Below are positions 32,959-34,364 of a DNA stretch of 34,364 nucleotides, piece after piece. Numbering within the stretch: the stretch's first letter is position 1; each line of letters opens with the position of its first letter. Origin of the DNA: Sporosarcina luteola (lineage in GTDB: Bacteria > Bacillota > Bacilli > Bacillales_A > Planococcaceae); NCBI RefSeq assembly GCF_007991495.1, contig NZ_BJYL01000053.1, forward strand, positions 1 to 34,364. The letters run 5' to 3'. Position numbers and translations under genes: made by a program. The notes under the pieces are model-generated. The model was not told the origin of the DNA and did not search any database. It worked only from the letters and a program-made list of their open reading frames with translations.

Positions 32959-33336
32959 GTGGGAAACAGTAAATTTGGAAGGTTTATCATACTAGGGGCA
33001 ATTTTAGGTGGAGCTGTTAGCATGTTCGATAAAGGTACACGTCAACATGTCGTGAAAAAAACGAATGATATGACTTCACAGGTAAACTATTATTCAAAAA
33101 ATCCGGATGTCTTAAAGCAAAAACTTCAACAACAGAAAGATAAGTACTTGTCCATTTATGAACAATTTTCTGGAGATGCTGCGTATATTAAAAGCCAGGT
33201 TGAGGAATTGAAAACACTGACTCCTCAAGTGAAAGATCTAGTTGTAGATACAAAGGAAGCATTTAATGATTCGAAAGAAGAATACAAAGAAATTGTGAAT
33301 GAGGCGAAAGAGGATATAGACATAAAAAAGATATAA
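32959..33336 (+). CDS. YtxH-like general stress protein (YfkI-like position)
   Basis: This 125-residue protein has one short hydrophobic N-terminal segment (GRFIILGAILGGAVSMFD), the YtxH-type membrane start, and then a long charged helix or coiled coil (about 35-120). Function is unknown; relatives are general stress proteins. The start is a GTG at 32959 with GGAGGG seven bases ahead. It lies 23 bases before the YihY-family gene, as yfkI lies before yfkH in B. subtilis, and a sigma-B-like promoter precedes it. The sequence is too low in specific motifs to call it yfkI with certainty. Confidence 0.72.
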   Translation: MGNSKFGRFIILGAILGGAVSMFDKGTRQHVVKKTNDMTSQVNYYSKNPDVLKQKLQQQKDKYLSIYEQFSGDAAYIKSQVEELKTLTPQVKDLVVDTKEAFNDSKEEYKEIVNEAKEDIDIKKI

Positions 33337-33359
33337 GCATCGGAAGGAGTGAGTCTAAT

Positions 33360-34346
33360 GTGAACAACAACGACAAGTCGATTCCGAAAAAAGAAAACGA
33401 ACAGCAAGGAAAAGAAAAAGAAGGATTCATGAAAGACTCGGAAATCATGAGATTCTTGGATGATGTAAAAGACGGTGATTTGGAAAAGTTCGATGTTACA
33501 ACGGCAAAAGGGTTTTGGAAAGAGTTGCTTGTAAGAATCAAGAATGTGGATATTACAGGCTTGGGGTCGCAACTGGCCTTCTTTTTCCTATTGTCTTTAT
33601 TTCCCCTATTAATCTTCTTGATAACGCTATTGCCATTTCTGAATCTTGATGAGTCACAAGTATTCCTGTTCATCCGCGATTATGCTCCAGCTAGTGTTTA
33701 CACCCTTATACATGACACGCTAGAAGAGATATTAAAAAATCGGAATGGGGGACTCTTGTCCATTGGGGCTTTGGCGACAATCTGGTCAGCTTCCAAAGGG
33801 ATGAACGCCTTAACGAAAGCTTTGAATAGATCCTATAATGTCGAGGAAACACGGTCATTTATTATGGCTAGGGCAATGTCTGTAGTCTTTACAGTGGCAT
33901 TGATCGCTGTGCTGGTTATCGCGCTTCTCCTTCCTGTATTCGGCGAACAGATTGGATCTTTGGCTTTCTCTTACTTTGGAATGGAAGAAGGATTCGTGAA
34001 ATTATGGGGAAGCTTACGTTGGATTATCCCACCAATATTGATCTTCATCGTTTTTTCAGCGATCTATTGGGCCGTCCCCAATTTGAAGGTCCGCTTGAAA
34101 AGTGCAATACCTGGCGCGTTGTTCGCTACGGTCGGTTGGATACTTACGTCTCTTGCATTCTCATTTTACGTAGGTAGTTTCGCAAACTATTCAAAAACAT
34201 ATGGTAGTATTGGAGCAATCATTGTTTTAATGATGTGGCTTTATTTCTCCGCTATCATTTTAATGCTTGGCGGGCAACTGAACGCTGTTATGACAGAGAG
34301 GAAACAGGCGTTAGTGGCGAAAGAAAAGAGCAATGCGGTCAGTTGA
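33360..34346 (+). CDS. yfkH: YihY/BrkB family membrane protein (YfkH-like)
   Basis: This 328-residue inner-membrane protein of the YihY/UPF0761 family has a charged N-terminal region (1-60) and six helices. Family features are LGSQLAFFFLLSLFPLLIFL, the segment LLSIGALATIWSASKGMNAL, TKALNRSYNVEETR, and the end region YGSIGAIIVLMMWLYFSAI with GGQLNAVM. Once called a ribonuclease BN, it is now regarded as of unknown, perhaps transport, function. The start is a GTG at 33360 with AAGGAG ten bases ahead; an ATG two bases earlier is followed at once by TGA. The B. subtilis orthologue belongs to the sigma-B regulon. The last codons lie in the terminator stem. Confidence 0.88.
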   Translation: MNNNDKSIPKKENEQQGKEKEGFMKDSEIMRFLDDVKDGDLEKFDVTTAKGFWKELLVRIKNVDITGLGSQLAFFFLLSLFPLLIFLITLLPFLNLDESQVFLFIRDYAPASVYTLIHDTLEEILKNRNGGLLSIGALATIWSASKGMNALTKALNRSYNVEETRSFIMARAMSVVFTVALIAVLVIALLLPVFGEQIGSLAFSYFGMEEGFVKLWGSLRWIIPPILIFIVFSAIYWAVPNLKVRLKSAIPGALFATVGWILTSLAFSFYVGSFANYSKTYGSIGAIIVLMMWLYFSAIILMLGGQLNAVMTERKQALVAKEKSNAVS

Positions 34347-34362
34347 CGCATTGCTCTTTTTT
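34325..34362 (+). terminator. Terminator overlapping the end of yfkH
   Basis: AAAAGAGCAATGCG (34325-34338) pairs perfectly with CGCATTGCTCTTTT (34348-34361), then T. The stop codon at 34344-34346 is in the loop and the last codons form the left arm. Confidence 0.9.
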
Positions 34363-34364
34363 AA

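Overview
This window is chromosomal DNA from a Gram-positive, motile member of the Bacillales. It is most likely from the Planococcaceae (Sporosarcina/Lysinibacillus-like). The evidence is strong AAGGAGG ribosome binding sites, many TTG starts, compact U-tailed terminators, many orthologues of Bacillus subtilis genes (yvfRSTU, bpr, mapB, thiT, ampS, motAB, yfkK, yfkI/yfkH), and an ATP-grasp ligase of the D-aspartate ligase family. That ligase family fits the L-Lys-D-Asp or L-Lys-D-Glu type cross-bridges known in Planococcaceae. I see no tRNA, rRNA, IS element, prophage or CRISPR array. The window looks like core chromosome, not a genomic island.

Layout. Positions 1-3928 hold a small membrane protein and an ABC exporter with its NarL/DesK-type two-component system (yvfRSTU-like). 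Positions 4114-8583 hold one very large secreted subtilase, bacillopeptidase F. Positions 9125-10541 hold two small unrecognised genes, one acidic and one a strongly basic 37-residue peptide, then a LysM-3D cell-wall protein. Positions 10627-14787 hold an RsbR-type stressosome protein, an arylamine N-acetyltransferase and a permease-amidohydrolase operon. Positions 15153-21964 hold a glycerophosphodiesterase, an RluA pseudouridine synthase behind a tiny ORF, the D-amino-acid ligase homologue, an FbpA-like small protein, an amidase, a DEAD-box-type helicase and methionine aminopeptidase. Positions 22060-24353 hold a DUF4870 protein, a structured intergenic repeat, a TPP riboswitch controlling the thiamine transporter ThiT, and a TspO-like protein. 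Positions 24515-29192 hold oligoendopeptidase F, a GNAT acetyltransferase, a beta-carbonic anhydrase, a small membrane protein and aminopeptidase AmpS. Positions 29412-30972 hold the flagellar stator genes motAB behind a sigma-D-like promoter. Positions 31054-34346 hold yfkK (DUF1128), a Na+/alanine symporter, and a yfkI-yfkH-like pair behind a sigma-B-like promoter.

How the parts fit. Several genes concern the cell envelope and protein turnover: bacillopeptidase F, the 3D protein, the ligase, PepF, AmpS, Map and the amidohydrolase. Two regulatory threads appear. One is general stress: an RsbR paralogue plus a sigma-B-like promoter before yfkI-yfkH. The other is motility: sigma-D before motAB. 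The less ordinary content is the D-Asp/D-Glu ligase, the basic-peptide/acidic-protein pair, a short repeat found only at convergent gene junctions, a multi-hairpin element at 22464-22674, and the resolvable terminator/antiterminator design of the thiamine riboswitch.
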